Below, one piece after another: positions 1 through 6,284 of a stretch of 64,000 bases of DNA. The position numbers and the translations under genes were made by a program. Positions within the stretch are counted from its first letter, which is position 1. Every line of letters starts with the position of its first letter. The notes below the pieces were generated by a model. That model made no database searches and was not told the origin of the DNA. It saw nothing but the letters and a program-made list of their open reading frames with translations. The DNA comes from Bordetella sp. H567 (GTDB lineage: Bacteria > Pseudomonadota > Gammaproteobacteria > Burkholderiales > Burkholderiaceae_B): positions 2,988,084-3,052,083 of the forward strand of contig NZ_CP012334.1 in NCBI RefSeq assembly GCF_001704295.1, read 5' to 3'.

Positions 1-723
1 GCGCAGCGTGTCCTCGCAGACGGACCAGCCCTTGTCCAGCTCGCCCAGCACGGCGCTGCGCGGCACGCGCACATTGGTATAGGTGACCTCCGTCGTACCG
101 ATGGCGTGCTGGCCCAGCGTGGGGATCTTGCGGATCTCGATGCCGGGCAGCCTGGTATCGACCAGGAAAGTGCTGATGCCCAGTTGCTTCTTGCCCAGGT
201 CGCTGGTGCGCAGCGCCAGCAGCACGTAATCGGCGATATCCATGCCGGAGGTGAAAACCTTGCGGCCATTGATGACGAAGCCGTCGCCATCGGCGACGGC
301 CCGCGTCTTCAGGGCAGCCGCGTCGGAACCGGAATCGGGCTCGGTCAGCGCGAAGGCGAAGGAGATCTCGCCCTTGACCACGCCCGGCACGATGCGCTGC
401 TTCTGTTCCTGCGTGCCGTGCTTCAGCACGGCGTAGCAGCCGTAGGTGAAATTGCGGAACAGCCAAAGCCCCAATTCCTCGAAATGGTTGCCGGCTTCCT
501 CCAGCAGCAATGCCAGGTCGGTGGGCGTGCCGCCGGCGCCGCCGTATTCCTCCGGCGCGATCAGCCCCAGCCAGCCGTTGGCGGCCAGCGCCTGGAACGC
601 CTCGCGCGGCGGCGTCATGGTTTCATCGCAGCGGGCGGCGTATTCCATGCTGCACACGTCGTCCAGCAATACGCGGACGTGGTCGCGCATGGCTTCCTGT
701 TCACTGGTCAATCCGAAGTTCAC
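1..723 (-). CDS. Acyl-CoA dehydrogenase, N-terminal part (cut by window edge)
   Basis: Flavin enzyme expected to form the alpha,beta double bond of a CoA thioester. Only the first 241 codons lie in the window; the C-terminal half is beyond the left edge. My translation of the minus strand shows the helical N-terminal domain, then the family signature LTEPDSGSD, then the beta-barrel domain (INGRKVFTSG, ISTFLVDT). I start it at the GTG at 723, which has AAAGGA upstream; an ATG ten bases further up is out of frame. A palindrome matching the proposed TetR operator lies about 70-90 bases upstream, so it probably belongs to the regulon of the TetR gene at 3588-4238. The substrate cannot be read from this fragment. 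Confidence 0.85.
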   Translation of the reverse strand, partial: MNFGLTSEQEAMRDHVRVLLDDVCSMEYAARCDETMTPPREAFQALAANGWLGLIAPEEYGGAGGTPTDLALLLEEAGNHFEELGLWLFRNFTYGCYAVLKHGTQEQKQRIVPGVVKGEISFAFALTEPDSGSDAAALKTRAVADGDGFVINGRKVFTSGMDIADYVLLALRTSDLGKKQLGISTFLVDTRLPGIEIRKIPTLGQHAIGTTEVTYTNVRVPRSAVLGELDKGWSVCEDTLR

Positions 724-794
724 GCTGGGGCATCCTTTCGAAAAAGCCGGATAGGGGCCGCGACTGCCGGCCCACGGCCATCCACGGCACAGAA

Positions 795-812
795 TTCAAT
801 CACTTGATTGAA
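795..812. promoter_or_regulatory. Probable TetR operator in front of the acyl-CoA dehydrogenase
   Basis: TTCAATCACTTGATTGAA: arms TTCAATCA and TGATTGAA are exact reverse complements around a CT centre. The same design recurs at 2372-2406 and 4336-4353, always in front of genes of this acyl-CoA cluster. That the TetR protein encoded at 3588-4238 binds here is inference. Confidence 0.65.
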
Positions 813-821
813 TCATACAGT

Positions 822-1433
822 TCAATTCGAGCCGGGGTCAATGCGGCGCGCCGCCGCCAATGCCGCGTCCAGGGGATCGCCGTCCACCACACGCGTGACC
901 AGCCCCCAGCGCAGCGCCTGCGCCGCATCGAAGGGCCGGCCGGTCAGCGCGGCGTAGTACAGGCCGCGCCGCGACATCATGTTGGTCGCCGACTTGATGA
1001 TCTGCCCACCCGGCACGAAGCCGAAGTTGATTTCCGGAAAGCCGAAGCGCGCATCGCGGGACGCGATAACGATGTCCGACGATTCCAGAATAGGCATGGC
1101 GCCGCCCAGGCAATAGCCCTGCACGGCGCTGATGATGGTCTGCGGCATCGCGCGCAGCAGGCGCGTGCGCCAGTTTTCCGTCGCGGCCCGGGCGCGGCGC
1201 AGCTCCTCGGGCGGCCGGGTGGAACTGTCGAAGAAGTCCTTCATATCCATGCCGGCGGAAAAATGCCCGCCGACGCCGTGGAACACCAGGGTATGGATTT
1301 CCCGCACATACCGGGTGCGCAGCAGGACGTCTTCGAGCGCCAGCGTCAGCTCCACGCCGATCGCATTGCGCTTGGCCGCGCGGTCCAGGCCGACGCAGCG
1401 TATGCCGCTGTCCAGGTCGCTGATCTTCAGCAT
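822..1433 (-). CDS. Crotonase of hydroxycinnamoyl-CoA hydratase-lyase type, C-terminally short
   Basis: 203-residue enoyl-CoA hydratase/isomerase-fold protein. HFSAGMDMKDFFD and the ARFGFPEINFGFVPGG stretch resemble hydroxycinnamoyl-CoA hydratase-lyases (feruloyl-CoA to vanillin type) more than ordinary hydratases. By alignment with the hydratase two genes away, the first catalytic glutamate position is Pro114, whereas the second is kept as Glu134. Family members are about 260-280 residues; this one stops near residue 203 and lacks the C-terminal helices that cap the active site. It starts 3 bases after the stop of the neighbouring crotonase, so the two are surely co-translated. It could be a degenerate enzyme, or the active-site partner of a heteromer with the upstream protein. 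Confidence 0.75.
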   Translation of the reverse strand: MLKISDLDSGIRCVGLDRAAKRNAIGVELTLALEDVLLRTRYVREIHTLVFHGVGGHFSAGMDMKDFFDSSTRPPEELRRARAATENWRTRLLRAMPQTIISAVQGYCLGGAMPILESSDIVIASRDARFGFPEINFGFVPGGQIIKSATNMMSRRGLYYAALTGRPFDAAQALRWGLVTRVVDGDPLDAALAAARRIDPGSN

Positions 1434-1436
1434 CCA

Positions 1437-2273
1437 TCACCCTCCCAGGCCAGGCTTGCTCTTGCCCGCCAGGAAGCTTTCGACGGCGGCCGCGCGCGTC
1501 GAGGGTTGGCCGGCCTGCAGCGTTTTCAGCTCCGCGAATTTCGCGGCCGTGAAACTGAGCACGCCGTCCCAGCTCATCGCGCCGACGTGACGCAGGGTTT
1601 CCTTGGTGAAGCGCAAGGCGATGGGGTCCTTCGCGGCGAGTTCGCCGGCCAGCGCATAGGTGGCCGCCTCCAGTTCGGCGGCGGGCAGACTGCGGGTCGC
1701 CAGGCCGTTGCGCTCGGCCTCGGCGCCGTCGAATTCCTCGCCGGTCAGCAAGAAATAGCCGGCCGCGCGCGGCGTCATGACCTCGGACGCCGACTTGGCG
1801 GTCGCCCCGTAAGGCAGCGCGCCCTCCAGCGGACCCACGGCGGAAAAACGCGCGTCTTCGGCCGTGTGAACGATGTCGCAGCTTTCCAGGATGGAGAGCG
1901 CCCCGCCGCGGCACGCGCCCTGCACCATCGCAACGACGGGCTGCGGCAGACGGCGCAGGGCACGCACGCGCCATTCGTCCGCGGCGTCGCGCAAGGCGCG
2001 CAGCTCCGCGGTATCGCGGCCATCGGGATCGAAGAAATCCGGCGCGTCCAGGCCGGTGCAGAAGCTGCCGCCGGCGCCGCGCAGCACCACCACACGCACG
2101 GCGTCGTCGGCAGCGACGGCGGACAGCAGCGCTGTCATCTCGCGGCTCATCGCGGCGTCGATGGCATTACCCAGTTCCGGACGGTTGAGCGTAACGGTAA
2201 GGATGCCGCCGTCCAGCGCAGCGGTGACGCACCGCAGCGCGCCGGCATCGATGCTGGTAGTTGAATATTGCAT
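1437..2273 (-). CDS. Crotonase of hydroxycinnamoyl-CoA hydratase-lyase type, active-site Glu missing
   Basis: 278-residue crotonase-fold protein with the complete C-terminal region (FLAGKSKPGL ending, as in hydroxycinnamoyl-CoA hydratase-lyases). Ser127 occupies the first catalytic position. The position of the conserved glutamate of the family (20 residues further on) is Gly147 in SAVGPLEG, so the usual acid/base residue is absent. I start it at the ATG at 2273 with GGGAGGT six bases upstream, rather than at an earlier in-frame ATG at 2300. The promoter region holds the tandem TetR-type palindromes at 2372-2423 and is shared with the divergent Bug receptor. Its defects complement those of the short downstream crotonase. 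Confidence 0.75.
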   Translation of the reverse strand: MQYSTTSIDAGALRCVTAALDGGILTVTLNRPELGNAIDAAMSREMTALLSAVAADDAVRVVVLRGAGGSFCTGLDAPDFFDPDGRDTAELRALRDAADEWRVRALRRLPQPVVAMVQGACRGGALSILESCDIVHTAEDARFSAVGPLEGALPYGATAKSASEVMTPRAAGYFLLTGEEFDGAEAERNGLATRSLPAAELEAATYALAGELAAKDPIALRFTKETLRHVGAMSWDGVLSFTAAKFAELKTLQAGQPSTRAAAVESFLAGKSKPGLGG

Positions 2274-2371
2274 GGCACCTCCCGCTCGTTCTTCCGGCAA
2301 CGCGACTGCGCGGGTCGCTCAGGCGGGCCCGGCCGGCGCCACGGCGTGTCCGCGGCGGACAGCCAGTGTAT

Positions 2372-2423
2372 CTCAATCATTCGATTGATTGAATCACCTG
2401 ATTGAATGGATCAAGCGATTGCT
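2372..2423. promoter_or_regulatory. Tandem TetR-type operators in the crotonase/Bug divergent promoter
   Basis: Three copies at a 17-base step. Copy one is TCAATC-ATTC-GATTGA (2373-2388). Copy two is TTGAATCACCTGATTGAA (2389-2406), 16 of 18 identical to the site at 795-812. Copy three (2406-2423) is degenerate but keeps ATCA and GATTG at the right spacing. It sits between the minus-strand crotonase (start 2273) and the plus-strand Bug gene (start 2498), so one regulator could control both directions. Confidence 0.65.
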
Positions 2424-2497
2424 TTACCATCCCCACAGCTCGCCATGGCAACGCCGTAACGGAACCGAAAACTAAAACGCGAGCGGAAAGGAGACAT

Positions 2498-3487
2498 ATG
2501 AAATCCCCCATCCGAACAGCCTCGGCGCGCGCCGGGCTGGGCCTGCTGCTGGGCATGGCCCTGGGTCTGGCCGCGCCTGGCGCCCGCGCCGACGGCTACC
2601 CGAGCAAACCTATCCGCGTCATCGTGCCCAGCTCGCCGGGCGGCAGCCCGGATGTGCTGGCCCGCATCATCTGCGCGCCGCTCAGCCAGGAGCTCGGCCA
2701 GCCCCTGGTGGTGGAAACGCTGCCGGGCGCGGCGGGCATCGTGGGCACCGCCAAGGTCGCGCAGTCGCCGCCCGATGGCTATACGCTGCTGTACGGCTTT
2801 AACCAGATCGCGACCATGAACCCGCCGCTGTACAAGAAGCTGCCCTACCAGCCGGAACGCGACCTGGCGCCGATCGGGTTGACGCTCAACCTGAGCTATA
2901 TGTGGATCGCCAACAAGGACTTCCCGCCGTCCAGCATCGCCGAGCTGACCGCGCTGAACCGCGCGCATCCGGGAACAGTGACCTATGCATCGACCGGCCC
3001 GGGCTCGGCCGCGCACCTGGGCGGCCTGTTGCTGGAACGCATGACCGACACGCACATGATGCACGTGCCCTACCGCAGCAACACCAACCCTGACCTGCTG
3101 GCCGGTGTCGTGCAGCTGAAGCTGGACCCGGTCGCGGCGTCGATTGGACTGGTCCAGAGCGGCAAGGTAAAGGTGCTGGCGGTCAGCGCGCCCCAGCGGC
3201 TCGCCGTGCTTCCGGACGTCCCCACGGTGGCCGAGACGGTGCCGGGCTACGAGATGGTGGGTTGGCAAGGGCTGTGGGCGCCGGTCGGCACGCCGGAGCC
3301 CATCATCCGCAAGCTGAACGCGGCGATGATCAAGGTGATCAATACGCCCGACATGCAGAAGCGCATCAAGGACTTGGGCTACGAGCCGCTGGGATCGTCG
3401 CCGGACGAAATGGCCAAGCGCATCCACGCCGAACTCGAACAGTGGACGCGCATCGTCAAGCAGGAGAACCTGTCGCTGGATCAATAG
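2498..3487 (+). CDS. Bug/TctC-type periplasmic solute-binding protein
   Basis: 329-residue extracytoplasmic receptor of the tripartite tricarboxylate transporter family. An N-terminal signal peptide (hydrophobic GLLLGMALGLAA, cleavage expected after ARA) is followed by the family start YPSKPIRVIVP and the ligand-loop pattern PGGSPDVLARI. The ATG at 2498 has GGAAAGGAG upstream. No TctA/TctB membrane partners are encoded nearby, which is common for this expanded family in Bordetella-like bacteria. The operator cluster just upstream and the neighbouring acyl-CoA genes suggest it captures the organic acid that the cluster degrades; the ligand is unknown. Confidence 0.85.
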   Translation: MKSPIRTASARAGLGLLLGMALGLAAPGARADGYPSKPIRVIVPSSPGGSPDVLARIICAPLSQELGQPLVVETLPGAAGIVGTAKVAQSPPDGYTLLYGFNQIATMNPPLYKKLPYQPERDLAPIGLTLNLSYMWIANKDFPPSSIAELTALNRAHPGTVTYASTGPGSAAHLGGLLLERMTDTHMMHVPYRSNTNPDLLAGVVQLKLDPVAASIGLVQSGKVKVLAVSAPQRLAVLPDVPTVAETVPGYEMVGWQGLWAPVGTPEPIIRKLNAAMIKVINTPDMQKRIKDLGYEPLGSSPDEMAKRIHAELEQWTRIVKQENLSLDQ

Positions 3488-3587
3488 CGCGGGGGTCAGG
3501 GCGCCGGTGTGCCCGCGCAAGGATGCCTCGGTGTGAGCGTCACGGCGCCGAGGCGAGCGTCATGGCGCCGCCCGCTCCGGACGCGTT

Positions 3588-4238
3588 TCAAGGCGCGCGG
3601 AATCCGGCGGCCACGAAGCGGACCATGTGTTCCAGGGCGGCTTCCGGGTCCGTCGTATCGATTTCGCCATGGGAGATCGACTCGATGCGCCCCGGCCGCG
3701 CCATGGTGTAGACCATGGCGCCCAGCATGAAGTGAAAGCGCCAATAGAGCTCGTGCCGCGACAGCTTGGGCAAGGCCTTGGCCAGGGCTTGCAAGGCCAT
3801 CTCGTTGGTGCGCCCGAAAGCGTGGTCCAGCACATTGCGCTTGACCTCTTCGCGCTCGAACACCATGCGCGAACGCAGCATGGTGAACGCCAGTCCTTCC
3901 GGGGTGTTCAGCATGTCCAGGGCCGGCCGCAGGAAGGCGCGCAGCACCTCTTCCAGGATGGGCCTGCCCTGCCGGTCCGTTTTCACTTGCGACAGCAAGC
4001 GTTCGCGCTGTTCGGCGATGGGGCGCGAGCGCACGGCGAACAGCTCGTCCAGCACCGCGTCCTTGGACCCGAAGTGATAGTGCGCCGCGGCGCTGTTCAC
4101 GCCGGCGGCCGAGGTGATTTCGCGCAGGCTCACGTCGCCGATGCTGCGTTCGCTGAACAGGCGTTCGGCCGCCTGCAGGATGCGTTGCGGCGTGCTCATT
4201 TCCACGTCCGCGATAACTTTTTTTGTCGCTTTGGCCAT
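3588..4238 (-). CDS. TetR family transcriptional regulator
   Basis: 216 residues. The N-terminal helix-turn-helix (about residues 15-62: RILQAAERLFSER, then VSLREITSAAGVNSAAAHYHF) is typical TetR. The rest is a helical ligand-binding and dimerisation domain similar in layout to fatty-acyl-CoA-responsive repressors. It is divergent from the enoyl-CoA hydratase gene, with two palindromes of the TCAATC/GATTGA type between the starts. Matching palindromes occur at two other promoters of this cluster, so I infer that it represses the acyl-CoA genes and itself, with release by a CoA ester or acid. Confidence 0.85.
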   Translation of the reverse strand: MAKATKKVIADVEMSTPQRILQAAERLFSERSIGDVSLREITSAAGVNSAAAHYHFGSKDAVLDELFAVRSRPIAEQRERLLSQVKTDRQGRPILEEVLRAFLRPALDMLNTPEGLAFTMLRSRMVFEREEVKRNVLDHAFGRTNEMALQALAKALPKLSRHELYWRFHFMLGAMVYTMARPGRIESISHGEIDTTDPEAALEHMVRFVAAGFRAP

Positions 4239-4294
4239 GACGTCGTCGTAGGGAATCGGAAGTCGATTGTAGAAGAAAGCGGGCGGGCGCTTTA

Positions 4295-4353
4295 ATCAAG
4301 CAGTTGATTGACTTGTACGCGCACGCGTCGTACATTTCAATCACTCGATTGAA
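4295..4353. promoter_or_regulatory. Two TetR-type operators between tetR and enoyl-CoA hydratase
   Basis: The site at 4336-4353 (TTCAATCACTCGATTGAA) is the core of a longer perfect palindrome, ATTTCAATC-ACTC-GATTGAAAT at 4334-4355. A second site at 4295-4312 matches the 795-812 site at 14 of 18 positions and is preceded by AATCAA-N4-TTGATT. The sites lie 40-60 bases apart between divergent starts at 4238 and 4419, a usual arrangement for an autoregulated TetR repressor. Confidence 0.7.
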
Positions 4354-4418
4354 ATTTCGCCCGACAAGGCTCGGCCGTCGCGCCCACGCCCGCCGGAATC
4401 CCCCCTGCCCCAGATACC

Positions 4419-5213
4419 ATGACCGCAAGCCCACTCGAAACCCTCCACGTGACGCGCCTGGGCCAGGTCGCCGTCATCAGCCTGAACCGGCCACAGGCGA
4501 TGAACGCCATCGATATGCGCATGCGGCGCGAGCTGCGCGACACGCTGGACGTGTTGCGGCGCGATGCGGAGATCGGGGCCGCCGTGCTGACCGGCAGCGG
4601 GCCGAAGGCCTTTTGCGCCGGGATGGATCTGCGCGAATTCGCCGAGACCAGCGCGGGCCAGCCCATCACGGAAATGCGCCGGTTTCGCTGGGAGCAGCCC
4701 GAAGGCATCGCCGCCTTCGACAAACCCATCGTCGCCGCCGTCAACGGATTGGCCATCGGCGGCGGCGTGGAGCTCGCGCTGCTGTGCGACATGGTGTACG
4801 CCAGCGATGCCGCGACCTTCGCCTTCGCCGAGGTCAAGCGCGGCCTGATGCCCGGAAACGGCGGCACGCAGCGGCTGTCGCGACGCATCGGCACGCCGCG
4901 GGCGCTGGAGATGATCCTGACGGGACGTACCGTGGAGGCGGCCGAGGCCCTGGCCATCGGGCTGGTGGAATATGTGGTGCCGGGCGCGGAACTGCGGGAC
5001 CGCGCGGTGGCGCTGGCGGCGCAAATGGCGGCCAACGCGCCGGCAGCCGTACGCACCGCCAAGGCGGCGGTGCACCGCGGCGCGGACATGCCGCTGGAGG
5101 CCGGCTTGCGGCTGGAGCAAGACCTGGCGGCCTTCCTCTACACCACGGAAGACGCGAAAGAAGGCCCGCGCGCCTTCCTGGAGAAGCGTCCCCCGCGCTG
5201 GCAGGGACGATGA
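4419..5213 (+). CDS. Enoyl-CoA hydratase/isomerase (crotonase), complete active site
   Basis: 264 residues, usual length for the family. It hydrates a 2-enoyl-CoA to the 3-hydroxyacyl-CoA or performs a related step. The oxyanion-hole regions (AFCAGMD, about 65-70; NGLAIGGG, 109-116) are intact. Both catalytic glutamates are present as Glu118 and Glu138, spaced by 20 as in mitochondrial hydratase. This is the canonical crotonase of the cluster, in contrast to the two altered ones at 822-2273. It is under the TetR operator pair and heads a run with the CitE-like lyase and acyl-CoA synthetase. Confidence 0.88.
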   Translation: MTASPLETLHVTRLGQVAVISLNRPQAMNAIDMRMRRELRDTLDVLRRDAEIGAAVLTGSGPKAFCAGMDLREFAETSAGQPITEMRRFRWEQPEGIAAFDKPIVAAVNGLAIGGGVELALLCDMVYASDAATFAFAEVKRGLMPGNGGTQRLSRRIGTPRALEMILTGRTVEAAEALAIGLVEYVVPGAELRDRAVALAAQMAANAPAAVRTAKAAVHRGADMPLEAGLRLEQDLAAFLYTTEDAKEGPRAFLEKRPPRWQGR

Positions 5214-5252
5214 AGGCTCTGCTCCATCACGAATCCATTACCGCATCCATGG

Positions 5253-5283
5253 CCGCGATCCTTGACCGCGATCCATGACCGCG
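5253..5283 (+). repeat. Short tandem repeat, 13-base unit, about 2.4 copies
   Basis: Units CCGCGATCCTTGA and CCGCGATCCATGA followed by CCGCG, in the 177-base gap between the hydratase and the CitE-like gene. I see no other feature in the gap apart from the ribosome site of the next gene. It may be a decayed duplication without function. Confidence 0.5.
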
Positions 5284-5390
5284 TGCCATCACTGCAATCG
5301 ATGCCCCCACCGGTGACTGCAACGCATGAGCGCGTTCCCGATCGTCATGCGCACCGGCATCCCGAGCAACACCGTAATCGAAGGACATCC

Positions 5391-6284
5391 ATGACCGCAT
5401 CCCCCGCGAAGCTGTACCGCACCCTGTTGTTCGCGCCGGGCAGCCGCCCGGAACTGATGGAGAAGGCGCAGGCCGGTGCGGCGGACGCGCTGATCTTCGA
5501 CCTGGAAGATTCTGTTGCGCATAACGCCAAGGACGAAGCGCGCGCCAACGTCGCGGCCGCGCTGGCCGGCGGTCTGAAGAAGCCCATGTACCTGCGCATC
5601 CAGAATCCACGGTCCGGCGACTTCCGCGCCGATCTGACGGTGCTGGAAAAGGCCCCGTCGCTGGACAACGTCATGGGCATCATCGTGCCCAAGGCCGAAC
5701 TGGAAGCCGACCTGCGCGATGTCGCCGACGGCCTGGCGGCCATCGAGCGCGCGCGCGGCCTGGCGGAAAACCGGCTGTCCGTGATGCCGCTGATCGAAAC
5801 CTGTCTGGGGCTGCGCAATACCTACGAACTGTGCAAGGCCACGCCGCGCATTTCCGGCGTCGCCCTGGCCAGCGCCGAACAAGGCGACTTCATGGTGGAC
5901 CTGGGCGGACGCTGGACCCCACAAAGCCTGGCGCTGGCCTATCCGCGCGGCAAGATGGTGGTGGACGCGCGCGCTGCCGGCATTCAATGGATCGTCGACG
6001 GCGTGTTCATGAACCTGAAGGATCTGGACGCGCTGCGCACCGAGTGCCTGCTGGCGCGGGAGCTGGGCTGCACCGGCAAGATGGCGATCCATCCCACCCA
6101 GGTCGACGTCATGCACCAGGTGTTTTCGCCGACGGCCGAGGAAATCGAATACGCCCGCGGCCTGCTGGAGGCCTTTCGCGAAGGCGAGGCGCGCGGCCTG
6201 GGCGCCGTCAAGTATCGCGGCATGATGGTGGACTACGCCAATGTCCGCCTGGCCGAACGCACCCTTTCCCTTGCCGGATGCTGA
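5391..6284 (+). CDS. HpcH/HpaI aldolase family, CitE-like CoA-ester lyase
   Basis: 297-residue TIM-barrel lyase of the citrate-lyase-beta type. Seen: FAPGSRPELMEKA at the start, the acidic metal-binding motif IFDLEDSV (about 36-43), PLIET near the middle, and the second acidic site in ASAEQGDFMVDLGG. Stand-alone members usually cleave malyl-CoA, citramalyl-CoA or related 3-hydroxyacyl-CoA thioesters. I start it at ATG 5391 (AAGGAC upstream); longer in-frame starts lack a ribosome site. Following a hydratase, it would cleave the hydrated product. The stop overlaps the start of the acyl-CoA synthetase. Confidence 0.82.
   Translation: MTASPAKLYRTLLFAPGSRPELMEKAQAGAADALIFDLEDSVAHNAKDEARANVAAALAGGLKKPMYLRIQNPRSGDFRADLTVLEKAPSLDNVMGIIVPKAELEADLRDVADGLAAIERARGLAENRLSVMPLIETCLGLRNTYELCKATPRISGVALASAEQGDFMVDLGGRWTPQSLALAYPRGKMVVDARAAGIQWIVDGVFMNLKDLDALRTECLLARELGCTGKMAIHPTQVDVMHQVFSPTAEEIEYARGLLEAFREGEARGLGAVKYRGMMVDYANVRLAERTLSLAGC

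Noticed and set aside
838-1974. Minus-strand frame of 378 codons across both crotonases
   Set aside because: Shifted frame of two well-supported crotonase genes; the encoded protein is Arg-rich nonsense.
3525-3554. GCCTCGG/CCGAGGC hairpin between the Bug gene and tetR
   Set aside because: Seven-base stem with a 16-base loop and no T-tract; too weak to list as a terminator.
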